NCBI GenBank assembly: GCA_017399485.1
Contig: JAFQCA010000021.1
Span: 1-64,000, forward strand
DNA length: 64,000 bases
Origin: Alistipes sp.
GTDB taxonomy: Bacteria; Bacteroidota; Bacteroidia; Bacteroidales; Rikenellaceae
Reading direction: 5' to 3'
The notes beneath the pieces were generated by a model. It was not told the DNA's origin, made no database searches, and worked only from the letters and a program-made list of their open reading frames with translations. The position numbers and the translations under genes were made by a program. Position 1 is the stretch's first letter, and every line of letters starts with the position of its first letter. Of the stretch, positions 62,383-64,000 are shown piece after piece.

Positions 62383-64000
62383 CTATTTACCAGGTTTGAC
62401 AATACCCTTTTTGGATTGGCCATCAACATATATATACAACGGCTCCTCGAACTCGACACATCGCAAATATTCACCATCAAAGATAGCCTTCATTCCATCC
62501 AACTGCTCAATATCCAGCACACCATCTCCTGATGACGGATTAAGCGACATATACCCCACGCCAAGCGATGTTACATTCTGGAAGAAATGCGTACCCTGAC
62601 TCGCCTCGATATTAAAATTGGGAAGAGCTGACTCGACAATAACCCTCGCCTCAGAGATATGCGCCCACTTGACCGGAACACCTAAATTGGGGTCAGATGA
62701 GCCCCAACGTCCCGTACCAATGAGAACATACTCACTACCCTCCTCACGCATACGCTTATTAAGAGCAAATAACTCATCCGCAATCTGCTGAGTCTTCAAA
62801 GACGAGAATTTATCAAACTTCAAATATATCACACGTTTAATATCCCGCATAAGACCAATACCCAATGCACACTCTGAATAGACAATGGCGTTAGTGGTAT
62901 CAACCTGCGACCAATCAAGTTTGGCACTCTCCTCGTTACGAATGATAGGACGAATCTGCAAAAGATTGAATATCTGCATATCTCCATTCGGAACATCCAT
63001 ATTGACTGCAAATTCAATCTCAACAGGACAACGCATCTCGCGCTCGCCCATCTGCAACATATCCTTAATAATATCAGCCAGCGGGAAAGAGCCATACTTC
63101 AATATACGGTTAAACGTAATCACACGGAAATAACGCGACAAGGTAGGACTCTCACTTATACGACTATTCTGATAATCGTAATAAGAGCAGGTGTATTTCG
63201 CATTACGGAAATCATTGATGCGCGATACGGGGATACGCTCGATATTTACAGCATCATCGGTAGATGAGCGGAAATGGTCGGGATTAAGACTCAATGCCAT
63301 AACCTCAGTCTGCGCATCCTGCACTGTGAGTTCCAATGTAGAAGTCTGCAACGCCTTATCGGGATAGGCGGGCGAAAAACGCAGACTCTTACCGCCATCA
63401 ACAACAGCCTTACCCAAGCCCATAACGATGTTGCATACTCCGTCATCAGCCTTCTCGTCGCCTATAGGATAGAGGTTCTGCGAGCGGGCAACGCCTGACA
63501 ATGTCGGGAAGAAATATCCATTCTGCTCGGTACCGCAGACCTCCTGAATCAACACCGCCATCTTCTCCTCCGAGATAACATTCTGCGAAGATTGGATATA
63601 GGCGCGTGACGATGCAAAATATACCGATGCGTAAACGCTCTTGATGGCCCTTACCAACATACGCAGCATCTGGTCATCATTCTCGCAGCGCGGTATCATA
63701 TAGGTAGAATAGATACCGGCAAATGGCTGATAATGAGAATCCTCCAATTTTGAAGAAGAACGTATAGCCAACGGCTTTGTACAGGTTGCAACAAAGACTT
63801 TTAATTTTGAGTGAAGGTCGCTTGGCAACTCCGAATTCAAAAATTCGGACAACACGCCCTCATCATCCAACTCTCGCCCTATGACATACTTCAGACCATT
63901 GATTCGGATAAATTCGTCAAAATAATCGGTTGCGATAACCAAACTGCGCGGAATCATTATTCGCACGTTGGGATATTTGAAGTATTGGTTATACTTCGCC
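62383..64000 (-). CDS. PEP/pyruvate-binding domain protein (PPDK/PEP synthase N-terminal type), 5' part outside window
   Basis: The frame is open to the window edge, with 13 more codons before 63961 (ending YFKYPNVRIMIPRS), so the protein is longer than the 539 residues seen. ATP-grasp-like PEP/pyruvate-binding features: TKPLAIRSSSKLEDSHYQPF, FAGIYSTYM, SVYFASSRAY, LIQEVCG, PVEIEFAVN and FNLLQIRPI. The region after the binding domain (LIGTGRWGSSDPNLGVPVKW) is that of the large Bacteroidetes proteins carrying this domain. They lack the full PEP synthase domains; the role is unknown. Confidence 0.82.
   Translation of the reverse strand, partial: AKYNQYFKYPNVRIMIPRSLVIATDYFDEFIRINGLKYVIGRELDDEGVLSEFLNSELPSDLHSKLKVFVATCTKPLAIRSSSKLEDSHYQPFAGIYSTYMIPRCENDDQMLRMLVRAIKSVYASVYFASSRAYIQSSQNVISEEKMAVLIQEVCGTEQNGYFFPTLSGVARSQNLYPIGDEKADDGVCNIVMGLGKAVVDGGKSLRFSPAYPDKALQTSTLELTVQDAQTEVMALSLNPDHFRSSTDDAVNIERIPVSRINDFRNAKYTCSYYDYQNSRISESPTLSRYFRVITFNRILKYGSFPLADIIKDMLQMGEREMRCPVEIEFAVNMDVPNGDMQIFNLLQIRPIIRNEESAKLDWSQVDTTNAIVYSECALGIGLMRDIKRVIYLKFDKFSSLKTQQIADELFALNKRMREEGSEYVLIGTGRWGSSDPNLGVPVKWAHISEARVIVESALPNFNIEASQGTHFFQNVTSLGVGYMSLNPSSGDGVLDIEQLDGMKAIFDGEYLRCVEFEEPLYIYVDGQSKKGIVKPGK

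Overview
The window looks like chromosomal DNA of an anaerobic Bacteroidales bacterium, possibly from the Rikenellaceae/Alistipes side of the order; that placement is an inference from gene content, not a measured phylogeny. Supporting signs are promoters of the Bacteroidetes type (TTTG about 19 bases before TAnnTTTG), a tmRNA tag ending in YALAA, a sufBCDS cluster without sufA or sufE, a Porin_10 outer membrane protein, DUF4923 and DUF5009 proteins, a histone H1-like basic protein, and a Bacteroidetes-type radical SAM/lipoprotein pair. Protein starts were chosen mainly by signal peptides and family length, because Shine-Dalgarno sites are weak in this group.

Layout. The left edge (1-60, minus) holds the first codons of a tyrosine recombinase, so a mobile element probably ends near here. 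Next, on plus (435-8296), comes a compact set: a secreted beta-propeller/di-haem cytochrome, a cytoplasmic chorismatase-like RidA-superfamily enzyme, a secreted fusion of a haem-binding propeller with an FGE-like (SUMF1) domain, and a GH20 hexosaminidase. The region 8297-9257 is dense in hairpins and holds the tmRNA gene ssrA on minus, with a near-perfect 92-base duplication of the ssrA 3' end and its downstream hairpin. Small genes follow for a Cys-rich membrane peptide and the histone H1-like protein. Region 9870-13874 (minus) encodes envelope proteins: a phosphoethanolamine transferase, a POTRA-less Omp85 barrel, a YtfJ-like protein and a DoxX protein. Region 13993-19109 has a phosphatase, a porin-like protein, a serine hydrolase, engB and prs.

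A minus-strand block (19215-25410) reads sufB-sufC-sufD-sufS-tmk and a DoxX/thioredoxin-like protein, providing iron-sulfur assembly plus dTMP kinase. It is followed by a serine hydrolase and an HGSNAT/NagX-like membrane protein, tRNA-Ser(GCU), an organophosphate antiporter, a TIM-barrel lipoprotein, a NhaC antiporter, a transglutaminase-like lipoprotein and cutC. The radical SAM/SPASM enzyme and its partner lipoprotein (36260-37852) lie behind a promoter with a nine-base G tract in the 5' leader. Enolase, tRNA-Thr(GGU), a lytic transglycosylase, a porin, pssA, a mannose-1-phosphate guanylyltransferase, an OPT transporter, pepT, a flavin-reductase-like protein and nadE follow. The right end is a glycan-degradation zone without SusC/SusD: two DUF4923 proteins, a second GH20, GH78, a secreted six-hairpin-like protein, an AsmA-like protein and a sialidase-superfamily lipoprotein. 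The last gene, a PEP/pyruvate-binding-domain protein, runs off the window.

The best candidates for an undescribed system are (1) the cytochrome / chorismatase-like / haem-propeller-SUMF1 cluster at 435-6596, and (2) the radical SAM/lipoprotein operon with its G tract. The duplicated ssrA end is the best sign of past integration or rearrangement.
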